Origin: Spirochaetaceae bacterium | GTDB lineage: Bacteria > Spirochaetota > Spirochaetia > SZUA-6 > Bin103 | Length of the DNA stretch: 53,346 bases | Reading direction: 5' to 3' | Assembly (NCBI GenBank): GCA_026710565.1 | Contig: JAPOQV010000239.1 | Location: 1-53,346 of the forward strand | In this document: piece by piece, positions 40,868-49,594 of the stretch | How the letters are laid out: the number at the start of each line of letters is the position of its first letter | How positions within the stretch are numbered: position 1 is the first letter of the stretch | Program-made: the position numbers and the translations under genes | The notes under the pieces: model-generated | Told to the model about the DNA's origin: nothing | Databases searched by the model: none | Seen by the model: only the letters and a program-made list of their open reading frames with translations

Positions 40868-42210
40868 GTCGCCGCCGCCCAGTCTTCGACGGTCGAGTCC
40901 TGGTACCTGATCGAGGCTCCCGGATACAGAAACGCCAGGACCAGCAGCACGAAGCCTGCGTAAGCGACGAGGAAGGCGGATCCGGGAACGGCGGCGGCAA
41001 CGGCCAGGAAGAGCCCTGCGGTCATGATGAACCCGGAGACGAGCAGTCCGAAGAGTCGCAAGCTGTAGAGATACCGAAACGGGATCAGCCATGCCACCAG
41101 CGCCAGGAACACCCCCTGAGAGAGGAGCACGAGCAGGGCCCCGAGGCCCATCCCGACCGCCACACCGATCGATCCGACGATCGCCGCTGCCGCGAAGTAT
41201 CCCATGCAGTGGGGGGCGAGCATCGCGTACGTGAGCCGGCCGAACGTCACCAGCGTCGTCCTGAAGAATACCAGGCGCTGACGATCGAACGTGGGGAGCA
41301 CCGGAGTGGCGGACATCGCTGCCATGTACATGCACGCGATGATCGTCGCCGCAAGAGTCTCCTCCGGAATGCCGGTGAGCAGAAGGACAGCGGTGCCCAC
41401 GAACAGCGCGAGCGCGACCAGTATCGGGATCGCGGACTCCCGGCGGAGCAGGAACTCCTTCGCGTAGAGCCTCGCCTCCACCGGCCACGGCCGCAGCAGC
41501 CGGATGATCGCCGAGCGGTCACTCCTCCGCGATACCCCACTGACAAGGAAGCGCTGAATGCTCGTGGGATCCACACGCCCGATCACCACCGTCCAGCACA
41601 CCATGCACGCGGCAATGTTCATCGGCAGCAGCACGAAGTCTGCCTCCCGCCACTGGCGAAACATCAGCAGTTCCACACCCACGAATGCCATGAACACCGC
41701 GGCGGCAAGCACCCCGTCCTTCCGCCTGCGCTGCCACAGCTCCGCGATCACGGTCGCCGCCAGGTAGTGCAGCACCACCGCGACAGCATCACTGGCCACG
41801 TGCAGGACGGCCCGGTCGATCGACGGCGACAACCGCAGGACGAACGGCAGAACGAAGGCGATGAAGAGCACCTCCGCGCCCAACGGCTTGCCGGCATTGG
41901 CCAGGAGGAGCAGCCGCAACCCATCTGCCGGCCTGAGTGGAGTCGAGGAGCAGAACGTGACCATCCCCTGACGCTTCCGCAGACCGGCCACCAGGAACCC
42001 GACCACGAGCTCCAGGGTAAGGGCGCGCAGGTGGTGCAGCGACACGTCCACCGGAATCAGCCCTCGCCGTACCGCCGTGAAGTAGCTCCCGTACGCTGTC
42101 GCGAACAGGCCGACAATCGTCACGGCCCCGATCACCGTCAGCGGCGTGACTCCCGTCGTGAAGTACCTGACCGCCGGTCTCACGTGGTAGCGCACGAACA
42201 GACCGATCAC
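40864..42210 (-). CDS. ABC transporter membrane protein (ABC-2-like permease)
   Basis: A 448-residue polytopic protein with about ten hydrophobic segments, for example TVIGAVTIVGLFATAYGSYF near residues 25-44 and LGALLVLLSQGVFLALVAWL in the C-terminal half. No fused ATPase is present; the partner ATPase gene overlaps its stop. It resembles membrane components of ABC exporters whose substrate cannot be told. It is divergent from the PhyH-nitrilase operon, with an 87-nt intergenic region. Confidence 0.8.
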   Translation of the reverse strand: MIGLFVRYHVRPAVRYFTTGVTPLTVIGAVTIVGLFATAYGSYFTAVRRGLIPVDVSLHHLRALTLELVVGFLVAGLRKRQGMVTFCSSTPLRPADGLRLLLLANAGKPLGAEVLFIAFVLPFVLRLSPSIDRAVLHVASDAVAVVLHYLAATVIAELWQRRRKDGVLAAAVFMAFVGVELLMFRQWREADFVLLPMNIAACMVCWTVVIGRVDPTSIQRFLVSGVSRRSDRSAIIRLLRPWPVEARLYAKEFLLRRESAIPILVALALFVGTAVLLLTGIPEETLAATIIACMYMAAMSATPVLPTFDRQRLVFFRTTLVTFGRLTYAMLAPHCMGYFAAAAIVGSIGVAVGMGLGALLVLLSQGVFLALVAWLIPFRYLYSLRLFGLLVSGFIMTAGLFLAVAAAVPGSAFLVAYAGFVLLVLAFLYPGASIRYQDSTVEDWAAAT

Positions 42211-42297
42211 CGCCGGACCATCGCCCGGCAGGCGAGCGGGTTGTCAAGGCGGCGCCGGGCGACGTTCAATCGATCCGGTATGGAACAGGGCACCGGT

Positions 42298-44493
42298 ATG
42301 ACCGAGTCGCAGTGCGCGGAGCTCCACGAACGGGGCTACCTGATCCTCCCGGGGTTGCTGCCGCGAGCGGCGATCCAGCCCCTCGCGGACGACCTGGCCG
42401 CCGCGGTGGAGCAGGCGGTGGAGCAGCTCGTCATCTGGGAGCGCCTGGACCCGGCCGCCACCTTCGCGGACGAGCCCTTCGACCGGCGCCTGGCCGCGGT
42501 CGCCGCCGAGCTGGACGAGGAGTCCCTCGCCTGGATCTGGCGCCGGCTGCACAGCAAGCGGCACAAGACCGCCGGCATGTACGCGCTGCGCACCCACCCG
42601 GCCCTGCTCGACGCGGTCGAGTCCGTGATCGGGCCGGAGATCCTGGCCCATCCGCAGACGGTGCTGCGGGTGAAGCTCCCCGAGCACGACCCCGCCGACG
42701 TGCCCTGGCACCAGGACGACGCGTACCTGGCCGAGGACATCGGCGACACCGTGATCCTCAACCTGTGGATCCCGCTGACCAGCGCCATGCGTGAGAACGG
42801 CTGCCTGGAAGTGATCGCCGGTTCCCACCGGCAGAGCGTTCCGCACCGGCTGGAGACCAGCATCCCCGGCGTCGTCGCGTACCACGGCATCGAGGACGGG
42901 GACCTGCCGGACGGCGAGCGCGTCACCTGCGAGATGCAGCCGGGCGACGCCCTCATGACCATGGAGCGGGTCGCGCACCGCTCGCTGCCGAATACGTCGG
43001 AGACGGTGCGCTGGAGCCTCGACACCCGCTACTGCCGCCTCGGCGGACCGACCGGACGCAGCAACGTCCCCGGCTTCGTGGCCCGCAGCCGCAGGCACCC
43101 GGAGTCGGTGACGCGCAACCATCGCGAGTGGGTGAGCCTGCTGCTGGCGGCCGGCGTCAGTCCGGGCGAGACCGGAGAGCCGCCTCCGCTGTCGGACGCG
43201 AACCGCCTGCACGGCGAGTGGCGGACCGACGCCCCGCGGGCGGAGCTCGCGCCGCGCGCCCGGATCGAGGAGGGCGCGGACGCGGAGCAGGAGTTGGTCC
43301 TGAAAGGGACCGGCGACCTTCACGCCTTCGGCTGCTGGCACCGTCCGGTGCGCCTGGTCCCCGGCTGCTGGTACCGCGCGAGCGTGCAAGCCCGCCCGGA
43401 GAACATCGAGCGCCCCGCCCTCTCGGTGTTCGCCCAGTGTGCCGGCCACTTCCTGACGCCACGGCTGCTGCGTTCCTCCGAACAGAGGGCCGCGCCGGCG
43501 GGCACGCTGTCCCTGGAGTGCACGTTCCGGCACGAGCCCCACCCATCCGAGCACGAGCGCATGGAGCTCTATCTGCGCGCCGCACCGAGCGGCCGGATCG
43601 CGTGGTCGCGCGCCGTGGTCACCCAGGTCCCGCGGCCCCCGGCGCGCATCGCGCGCATTGCCACCATCCGCTTCGGCGAGCCGCCCGCGTCCCTGACCAT
43701 GGGCGAGCAGCGCGAGCGGATGGCCGCCAAGCTCGACCAGGCCGGGTCGATGGGGGTGGACATCGCCGCCCTCACCGAGTTCTCCCCCGTGCAGGGCGTC
43801 CCCGAGCGCGCCTACGGGTCATGGGCGGATGCCGCGGAGCCGGTCCCCGACGGCCCTGTCTGCCGGGTACTGTCCGAGGCCGCGCGCCGGCACCGCATGC
43901 ACGTGATCGCCGGCGTCATCTGCCGTCGCGGTCCGCACGTGTTCAACACGGCGGTCCTGTTCGACCGCTCGGGCGAGCTGCTGGGCTGCTACGACAAGAC
44001 CCACCTGACCTTCGGTGAGCTGCGCGGCGGCATCTCCTGCGGCACCGAGTACCCGGTCTTCGACCTGGACGTCGGGCGCGTGGCGCTGCACATCTGCTAC
44101 GACGAGTGGTTCCCGGAGGTGGCCCGCTACTACGCGCACCTCGGGGCGGAGATCCTGTTCCTGCCGGTGGCCGGCGGCAAGCCGATCACGTGGCGCACGC
44201 GCGCGCTCGACAACCGCCTCTACTTCGTCGCCGCCGCGACCGGCCCGCCGAGCATGATCATCGATTCCTCCGGGGCGATCATCGCCGAGATCCACGGCGA
44301 CGGCGTCGCGTGCGCGGACATCGACCTGGCCGACCGGCAGACCAACGCGTACGGCGACCCGACACTGAGCCGCGGCATGCCCTGCATCGCGCCGCAGATG
44401 CGCATGACCACCGACGACCGCCTGCTCACGGACCTGCACCGGCTGATGTACGACGCCACCGGAGACACCACCGCCCCGGATCCGCCGAGATGA
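42298..44493 (+). CDS. PhyH dioxygenase - beta-sandwich - nitrilase (carbon-nitrogen hydrolase) fusion
   Basis: A single 731-residue chain joins three parts. Residues about 5-270 are a PhyH oxygenase with His138-x-Asp140 (PWHQDDAYL) and His227 (RVAHRSLPN). Residues about 300-445 look like a beta-sandwich (CWYRASVQARPEN, MELYLRAAPSGRIAW). Residues about 450-720 are a nitrilase-family amidohydrolase with triad Glu494 (ALTEFSP), Lys567 (YDKTHLTF) and Cys600 (HICYDEWFPE). An oxygenase thus precedes a C-N hydrolase in one enzyme, suggesting hydroxylation followed by amide or nitrile cleavage. The start is ATG 42298; ATG 42280 is possible. It heads an operon in which the next start overlaps its stop by 4 nt. 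Confidence 0.9.
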   Translation: MTESQCAELHERGYLILPGLLPRAAIQPLADDLAAAVEQAVEQLVIWERLDPAATFADEPFDRRLAAVAAELDEESLAWIWRRLHSKRHKTAGMYALRTHPALLDAVESVIGPEILAHPQTVLRVKLPEHDPADVPWHQDDAYLAEDIGDTVILNLWIPLTSAMRENGCLEVIAGSHRQSVPHRLETSIPGVVAYHGIEDGDLPDGERVTCEMQPGDALMTMERVAHRSLPNTSETVRWSLDTRYCRLGGPTGRSNVPGFVARSRRHPESVTRNHREWVSLLLAAGVSPGETGEPPPLSDANRLHGEWRTDAPRAELAPRARIEEGADAEQELVLKGTGDLHAFGCWHRPVRLVPGCWYRASVQARPENIERPALSVFAQCAGHFLTPRLLRSSEQRAAPAGTLSLECTFRHEPHPSEHERMELYLRAAPSGRIAWSRAVVTQVPRPPARIARIATIRFGEPPASLTMGEQRERMAAKLDQAGSMGVDIAALTEFSPVQGVPERAYGSWADAAEPVPDGPVCRVLSEAARRHRMHVIAGVICRRGPHVFNTAVLFDRSGELLGCYDKTHLTFGELRGGISCGTEYPVFDLDVGRVALHICYDEWFPEVARYYAHLGAEILFLPVAGGKPITWRTRALDNRLYFVAAATGPPSMIIDSSGAIIAEIHGDGVACADIDLADRQTNAYGDPTLSRGMPCIAPQMRMTTDDRLLTDLHRLMYDATGDTTAPDPPR

Positions 44494-45461
44494 GCGCCCG
44501 CGACCTGCGCTTCGGCCTGATCGGCTGCGGCAGCCTGGGCGCCGTGCACGCGCGCTGCGTGCGTGAGGTGGGCGGCGCCCGCTTCACGGCCTTCGCCGAC
44601 GTGGTGCCGGCCGCGGCCGAGGGGCTTGCGGCCGAGCACGGCGGCTACGCGACCACCGACATCCCGCTGCTGCTCGCCGATCCCGACCTGGACGCCGTCT
44701 ACATCTGTACCCACCACGACTCGCACGCACCGCTGGCCATCGCGGCGGCGCGGGCCGGCAAGCACATCCTGATCGAGAAGCCGCTGTCGCTGTCGGTCGA
44801 GGAATGCGAGGCGGTGGCCGCCGCGGTCGAGGAGGCCGGCGTGTGGCTGATGCCGGCCTTCAAGATGCGCTACTACCCGCTCCTGCAGAAGGCGCGCGAG
44901 TTCGTCCCCGAGCCTCAGGTGATCGTCGGCCAGATGATGGACGACCGCTGGCGCGACGACGCCTGGGCGCAGGACCCGGTGCGCGGCGGCGCCAACGTCT
45001 ACAGCCAGGGCTGCCACACCACCGACGTGATCCGCTGGATGGCGCGCAGCGAGCCGGAGCTGTTATGGGCGGCAGGCGGCGCCATGACCCACCCCGGCCA
45101 CCCGCGCATCGACCAGTGCGTGGCCTCGATCCGCTTCCGCTCCGGGGCCGTGGCGAGCTGGATCCAGGGCGACGCGGCCCTGGGCCACATGACCAGCAAG
45201 TTCTTCCTGGAGCTGTTCGGCGGCGGCCGCAGCGTGCAGCTCCACGACCGCTTCAAGCAGGCCACGTTCAACGACGGCCAGCGCCAGTGGTCGGAGCGGG
45301 TCGAAGAGGAGGAGGGCTTCCTGCTGGAGAACCGCGAGTTCATCACCGCCCTGCGCGCCGGGCGGACCCCGCAGCTCGACGCCACCGACGGCATCCAGGC
45401 CACGCGCATCGTGCTGGCCGCCGACCGGGCCATCCGCACCGGCGAGGTGCAGCGGCTGTGA
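44490..45461 (+). CDS. Gfo/Idh/MocA-family oxidoreductase
   Basis: A 323-residue NAD(P)-dependent dehydrogenase. The Rossmann motif is LIGCGSLGAVHA (residues about 10-21), the cofactor region includes YICTHHDSHAPLA, and the catalytic block is HILIEKPLSLS with Lys in the EKP motif. A substrate-binding HTTDVIRW block with His is visible near residue 178. It oxidises sugars, inositols or related polyols; specificity unknown. The ATG overlaps the stop of the fusion gene (ATGA) and its own stop overlaps the GTG of the next gene, so it is the second gene of a coupled operon. Confidence 0.92.
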   Translation: MSARDLRFGLIGCGSLGAVHARCVREVGGARFTAFADVVPAAAEGLAAEHGGYATTDIPLLLADPDLDAVYICTHHDSHAPLAIAAARAGKHILIEKPLSLSVEECEAVAAAVEEAGVWLMPAFKMRYYPLLQKAREFVPEPQVIVGQMMDDRWRDDAWAQDPVRGGANVYSQGCHTTDVIRWMARSEPELLWAAGGAMTHPGHPRIDQCVASIRFRSGAVASWIQGDAALGHMTSKFFLELFGGGRSVQLHDRFKQATFNDGQRQWSERVEEEEGFLLENREFITALRAGRTPQLDATDGIQATRIVLAADRAIRTGEVQRL

Positions 45462-47269
45462 ATGACACTCCGGACCTCGACCCGCCCGATCTGGACTTGA
45501 CCGATCTGGACTTGAACGCCGTCGAAGAGCGCTGCCGGGACGCGAGCGACCAGCTCGCCTCCTTCGAGCTCGATCTGCTGGACTGGTGCCACCGGCGTCA
45601 CAAGCCGACGGCGTTCCGTCGCGACCTGCGGCGCCTTCGCGCCGTGGCGGACGAGATGCCCGACTGGTGGCGCGGCCCGGCCGAGGCGCAGGTGATGGCG
45701 GCCGCGGTCATGCGCCGGCCCGACCAGATACGGAGAGTCCGCGCGGGGATCGACGACTCCCTGGGAGCCGGCGCACGGCGACTGCTGCGCCAGTTCGGGA
45801 AGGCGCCCTGGTTCTGGTCGGTGTTCTCGGTGATCGAGCCGCTGCGCGGCGACTTCTACCACGTAACCGAGCATCTTTCCGAGAGCGATACGCTGCTGTA
45901 CTCGGCCGCTCTCACCACGACCTATCGGCAAGGCTCTCGCCTGTTCTTCACGCTGTCGTTCTGGAACGGCGTCTGCTGCCAGACGTTCGGTCCGCTCCAC
46001 TACTTTCGCGGATTCGAGGCGGCCGACTTCACCTACCTGGCCAAGGCGTTGCTTCCCGACGTCCTCGAGAGCCAGGGAACGGAAGCGGTCGTCGCAGCGA
46101 GGCCGGCTCATTTCCTCCTGCTCGACCGCTGGGCGGAGATACCACTCGTGGCTCATGCGGGCGTCCCACTCCACGTATGCGCGCACGAGGCGCGCGTGGA
46201 CGCGTTCGACCTCAGCGACTACGCCGGCGACCTCGGCCTGTGGGAGAGCAACGCCGCAGAGGGCCTGTTCAAGGCAAGCCTGGAGGACAGCAACCCGCCG
46301 ATGGAGTGCGCGGACATCTTCCACGACCGGCCGCGACGACGGCTGCTCGTGGTTACGAACGCGTTGGAGGACTACCGGGACATCGCTCGCCTGCTGAGCG
46401 ACAGGGTCGGCCTTCCCGACGATCCAGACTGGTATGCCAGCATGAACATGGTGCTGGCGGCCAGCCAGATCGCCAACAAGGAACACCCGTCGATACCCTA
46501 CGAACGACGACTCGACAAGCCCGATCGACACGTCCGGGAGACCGATCTGGAGCCGATCAACGCCCTCATGCGTGAGCTGGCCCGCTGCCGCAACTTCGGG
46601 GAGGACTATGCGCTTGACGAGCTCGCTGCGCGCTTCGGTCTGACGCTGGAGACGGCACGCGAAGTCGAGGTTCAACTGAAGGACCTCAATGAGATCCAAG
46701 AGGTCGACATCGACGGAGGAATCCCCGATTTCCTCCCGCCTCCGCCGGCTCGGCGGCGGGAGCTGCAGTTGCTGCCCGCGCAAAGCGACGTCTTCGTTCT
46801 GGACTATGGAGCCGCCGCGCAGCACGCGTACGCCGAGCGCCGCGAACGCGTTCGCGACCTGGTAGCCGAGCAAGGATCGGCCGGCGGCGATGGCGAGCCG
46901 TCGTTGGCCGGGCTGCCCCGGCTCCTGGAGGACCTGTTCTTCGCGAGTTGGCAGGCGCGCGATCCGATCGTGCTGACCTATACCCTTTTTCTCCTCTGCC
47001 GAGCGGGTGACACGCCGCGCAGCGTGCGCGACTACGCGGTCGAGGTGCTGCGCACGTTCTGGCAGGTGCTGCTCCCGAGCAGGGCGAGATCGCAACTGGA
47101 GGGCTTCATCGACAAGTACGGACTGTTCTGCTGGGAGGTGCTGGAACCGCTCGGTCTGATCGAGATCGAGGATGCGGTGGATCGAACCGGCGCCGCCGAG
47201 GCTGCCTATCGCATGTCCGGAGGTCCGTTGCTCAAGGCGTTCATGCGCCTGAGTCCGGAGTGGCAGTAG
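45458..47269 (+). CDS. 603-residue protein of unknown family
   Basis: The GTG start at 45458 overlaps the preceding stop (GTGA); the next in-frame Met lies inside conserved-looking sequence, so the GTG is preferred. The chain has an acidic Asp-Leu repeat at the N-terminus (PDLDPPDLDLTDLDLN). A long, apparently helical and soluble body contains aromatic-rich blocks such as KAPWFWSVFSVIEPLRGDFY and TLSFWNGVCCQTFGPLHYF. The C-terminal region (YGLFCWEVLEPLGLIEIED) is also helical. I see no signal peptide, membrane segment, P-loop or known catalytic motif. It is sandwiched between two metabolic enzyme genes in one operon, so a role in that pathway or in assembling it is likely, but the function is unknown. 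Confidence 0.85.
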   Translation: MNDTPDLDPPDLDLTDLDLNAVEERCRDASDQLASFELDLLDWCHRRHKPTAFRRDLRRLRAVADEMPDWWRGPAEAQVMAAAVMRRPDQIRRVRAGIDDSLGAGARRLLRQFGKAPWFWSVFSVIEPLRGDFYHVTEHLSESDTLLYSAALTTTYRQGSRLFFTLSFWNGVCCQTFGPLHYFRGFEAADFTYLAKALLPDVLESQGTEAVVAARPAHFLLLDRWAEIPLVAHAGVPLHVCAHEARVDAFDLSDYAGDLGLWESNAAEGLFKASLEDSNPPMECADIFHDRPRRRLLVVTNALEDYRDIARLLSDRVGLPDDPDWYASMNMVLAASQIANKEHPSIPYERRLDKPDRHVRETDLEPINALMRELARCRNFGEDYALDELAARFGLTLETAREVEVQLKDLNEIQEVDIDGGIPDFLPPPPARRRELQLLPAQSDVFVLDYGAAAQHAYAERRERVRDLVAEQGSAGGDGEPSLAGLPRLLEDLFFASWQARDPIVLTYTLFLLCRAGDTPRSVRDYAVEVLRTFWQVLLPSRARSQLEGFIDKYGLFCWEVLEPLGLIEIEDAVDRTGAAEAAYRMSGGPLLKAFMRLSPEWQ

Positions 47270-48277
47270 ATGCGCCTGGTTCAGTATCGATCGGCGTCAG
47301 GCATGCGGCGGTTGGGTGTCGTGCGCGACCGCGACCGGGTCGACGAGCTCGCCGGCGTCGCGTCGGTCCTTGAGCTGGCCCGGTCGGCAGACGCGACCGG
47401 CCACCCGCTGGTCGACATGGTGGACGGTTACGACCGCGCAGCCCGCATCGACTACCAGGCGCTGGTCGACGAGCGGCGCCTGCTGCCGCCGATCGACCAC
47501 CCCGATCCCGCCCACCTAATGATCTCCGGCACCGGCCTCAACCACACCGGCAGCGCCATGGCGCGCGACGCCATGCACGGCGGATCGGGCTCGGGGGACG
47601 ACGTCGACGACGAAGGCGTGACCGACTCGATCCGCATGTTCCGGCTCGGCGTCCGCGGCGGCAAGCCGCCGGCCGGCGCCATCGGCGTGGCCCCGGAGTG
47701 GTTCTACAAGGGCGACGGCAGCATCCTCATCCCGCCGGAGCACGAGCTGCCCGTGCCCGGCTTCGCCGGCGACGGCGGCGAGGAGGCGGAGGCAGTGGCC
47801 ATCTACCTGATCGGCCGCGGCGGCCGCCCACGCCGCGTCGGCTTCGCGCTCGGCAACGAGTTCGCCGACCACGTCATCGAGCGCCAGAACTACCTGTACC
47901 TCGCCCACTCCAAGCTGCGCGCCTGCTCGATCGGTCCCGAGCTGCTGCTCGGCCCGCTTCCGGAGTCAGTCCAAGGCGAGGTACGCGTGCGCCGCGGCGG
48001 CACGGCGCTCTGGCAGGCCGCCTTCCTGACCGGCGAGGCCAACATGACCCACACCCTGGCCAACATGGAGCATCACCTGTTCAAGTACGACCTGTTCCGC
48101 CGCCCCGGCGACCTCCACTGCCACTTCCTGGGCGCCCCCATCCTGAGCTGCGCCCACGGGATCGAGCCGCAGCCCGGCGACCGCTTCGAGATCGAGTCCC
48201 ATCACTTCGGCCGCCCGCTACGAAATCCCCTGGCGGCCCGTGGCGAGGAGCGCCTGATCACGGCCGCTCCGCTCTGA
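47270..48277 (+). CDS. AraD1-type fumarylacetoacetate hydrolase (FAH) family protein
   Basis: A 335-residue protein whose ATG directly abuts the previous stop. It carries the FAH-fold metal-site blocks GDGGEEAEAVAIYLIGRGG and FALGNEFADHVIE, and family blocks SGTGLNHTGSAMARDAMH, LAHSKLRACSIGPELLLG and a GEANMTHTLANMEHHLFKYD stretch. These match the AraD1/GguC subgroup, including 2-keto-3-deoxy-acid dehydratases of sugar acid degradation. It probably dehydrates or cleaves a keto-deoxy sugar acid. Together with the Gfo/Idh enzyme it points to sugar-acid or polyol catabolism. The exact substrate is not determined. Confidence 0.9.
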   Translation: MRLVQYRSASGMRRLGVVRDRDRVDELAGVASVLELARSADATGHPLVDMVDGYDRAARIDYQALVDERRLLPPIDHPDPAHLMISGTGLNHTGSAMARDAMHGGSGSGDDVDDEGVTDSIRMFRLGVRGGKPPAGAIGVAPEWFYKGDGSILIPPEHELPVPGFAGDGGEEAEAVAIYLIGRGGRPRRVGFALGNEFADHVIERQNYLYLAHSKLRACSIGPELLLGPLPESVQGEVRVRRGGTALWQAAFLTGEANMTHTLANMEHHLFKYDLFRRPGDLHCHFLGAPILSCAHGIEPQPGDRFEIESHHFGRPLRNPLAARGEERLITAAPL

Positions 48278-48283
48278 ACCTGC

Positions 48284-49522
48284 ATGAAGCCACTCGACCG
48301 GACGTACGGGGAGCTGATCAGGCTGGATCCCAACGACAACGCGTCGGCGGAGACACTGCAACGGCTACCGCTCGGCGCGTCTGCTGCCCAAGGGGGCGTC
48401 GACGAGGCGTTCCTGCAGGATTTGCTGTTCCGCTTTCCGGAGACGCTGCCGACCGACGCCATCGACGCGGCATACGCGGGGGCCGTCCCGGTATGTCGCG
48501 AGCTGAGCACCCAGGCCGGTTACGTCGACGCGCTGTATGTGAACCGTCTCGGCAGGCTCACGCTCGCGGAGTTCAAGCTCTGGCGCAACCCGCAGGCACG
48601 GCGCGAAGTGATCGGGCAGATCCTCGACTACGCCAAGGAGCTTGCGTCCTGGGGCTACGAAGACCTTCAACGCGAGGTGTCCAAGACCCTCAAGAGAACC
48701 GGCAATGTGCTGTACGAGCTGGTACGAGAGCAGGCGCCGGACGAAGCCGCGTTCGTCGACCGCGTGACCCGCCATCTGAAACGCGGCGAATTCCTGCTGC
48801 TGATCGTCGGCGACGGAATCCGGGAAGATGTCGAGCACATCGTCGATTTCGTGCAGAGGCACAGCGGCTTGCACTTCAATCTCGCCCTGGTGGAGGCCGC
48901 CCTGTACCGCGACCATACCGGTCACATCATCGTTCAGCCTCGGATCCTTGCGCGAACCGAGATCATCCGGCGAGACGTCATCGAGCCGGAAGTCGGGCCG
49001 CATCCCGTCAGTGGCGATAGCGACGACCAGGATGAACCTCTGTCGGATCAGGAAGCATTCAATCTTCGGTTCTGGAAGGCCGTGGTACATGATTATGCGT
49101 TTTCGGATCCTACCGTTGACGTCCTCGAAGCAGGCAAGTACGCAACTATAGGCGTAAAGGTGCCGAACTCCGGATTTGGTGGTTGGGGGTTGCAATTCGT
49201 CGGGTTCCTCGACCGCAATCGATCTCATGTCGGCTGTTATCTGTCCTGTCGAAAGGACCAGCCACGCGCCGTGCGAATCTTTGAGGAGATCGAAACGTCC
49301 TTGGAGGAACTGCGAGGGGAGCTTGGAAGTGACCTCACTCGATGGGTCACGCAGGGCCGCCCACGAGTCGGGTTCCATCGACGGACCAAGCTCGCATTTC
49401 TGTCCGAGGACGAACGCAGCGCTGACTTCCTTGAAGCCGTCTCCTGGATGCAAGAGCATCTGAATACCCTCGTCAGCACGCTCCATCCCCGCCTTCAGCG
49501 CATGATCTCCGCCGCAAGCTGA
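48284..49522 (+). CDS. PD-(D/E)xK nuclease-like protein with C-terminal DUF4268-like region
   Basis: A 412-residue soluble protein. In the N-terminal half, Asp82 followed by Glu96-Phe-Lys98 (VDALYVNRLGRLTLAEFKLW) and GQILDYAKELASW form the pattern of the PD-(D/E)xK nuclease fold. The C-terminal part (FNLRFWKAVVHDYAF, then the GVKVPNSGFGGWGLQF block) resembles DUF4268, often joined to such nuclease domains. The gene starts 6 nt after the AraD1 stop, so it may be read from the same operon although it makes little sense in the pathway. A role in DNA processing or defence is possible but not shown. Confidence 0.78.
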   Translation: MKPLDRTYGELIRLDPNDNASAETLQRLPLGASAAQGGVDEAFLQDLLFRFPETLPTDAIDAAYAGAVPVCRELSTQAGYVDALYVNRLGRLTLAEFKLWRNPQARREVIGQILDYAKELASWGYEDLQREVSKTLKRTGNVLYELVREQAPDEAAFVDRVTRHLKRGEFLLLIVGDGIREDVEHIVDFVQRHSGLHFNLALVEAALYRDHTGHIIVQPRILARTEIIRRDVIEPEVGPHPVSGDSDDQDEPLSDQEAFNLRFWKAVVHDYAFSDPTVDVLEAGKYATIGVKVPNSGFGGWGLQFVGFLDRNRSHVGCYLSCRKDQPRAVRIFEEIETSLEELRGELGSDLTRWVTQGRPRVGFHRRTKLAFLSEDERSADFLEAVSWMQEHLNTLVSTLHPRLQRMISAAS

Positions 49523-49594
49523 CGCTCACCGGGATCGCGCTATGCCGGGCATTCATCATCCCCCGTGTTACAGTCAACCGTGGCCGGAGAATCG

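Noticed and set aside
40837..42279. In-frame extension of the PhyH-nitrilase fusion by about 480 residues
   Set aside because: It is antisense to the ABC ATPase and permease genes, low in complexity, and the PhyH domain has its own starts at 42280/42298.
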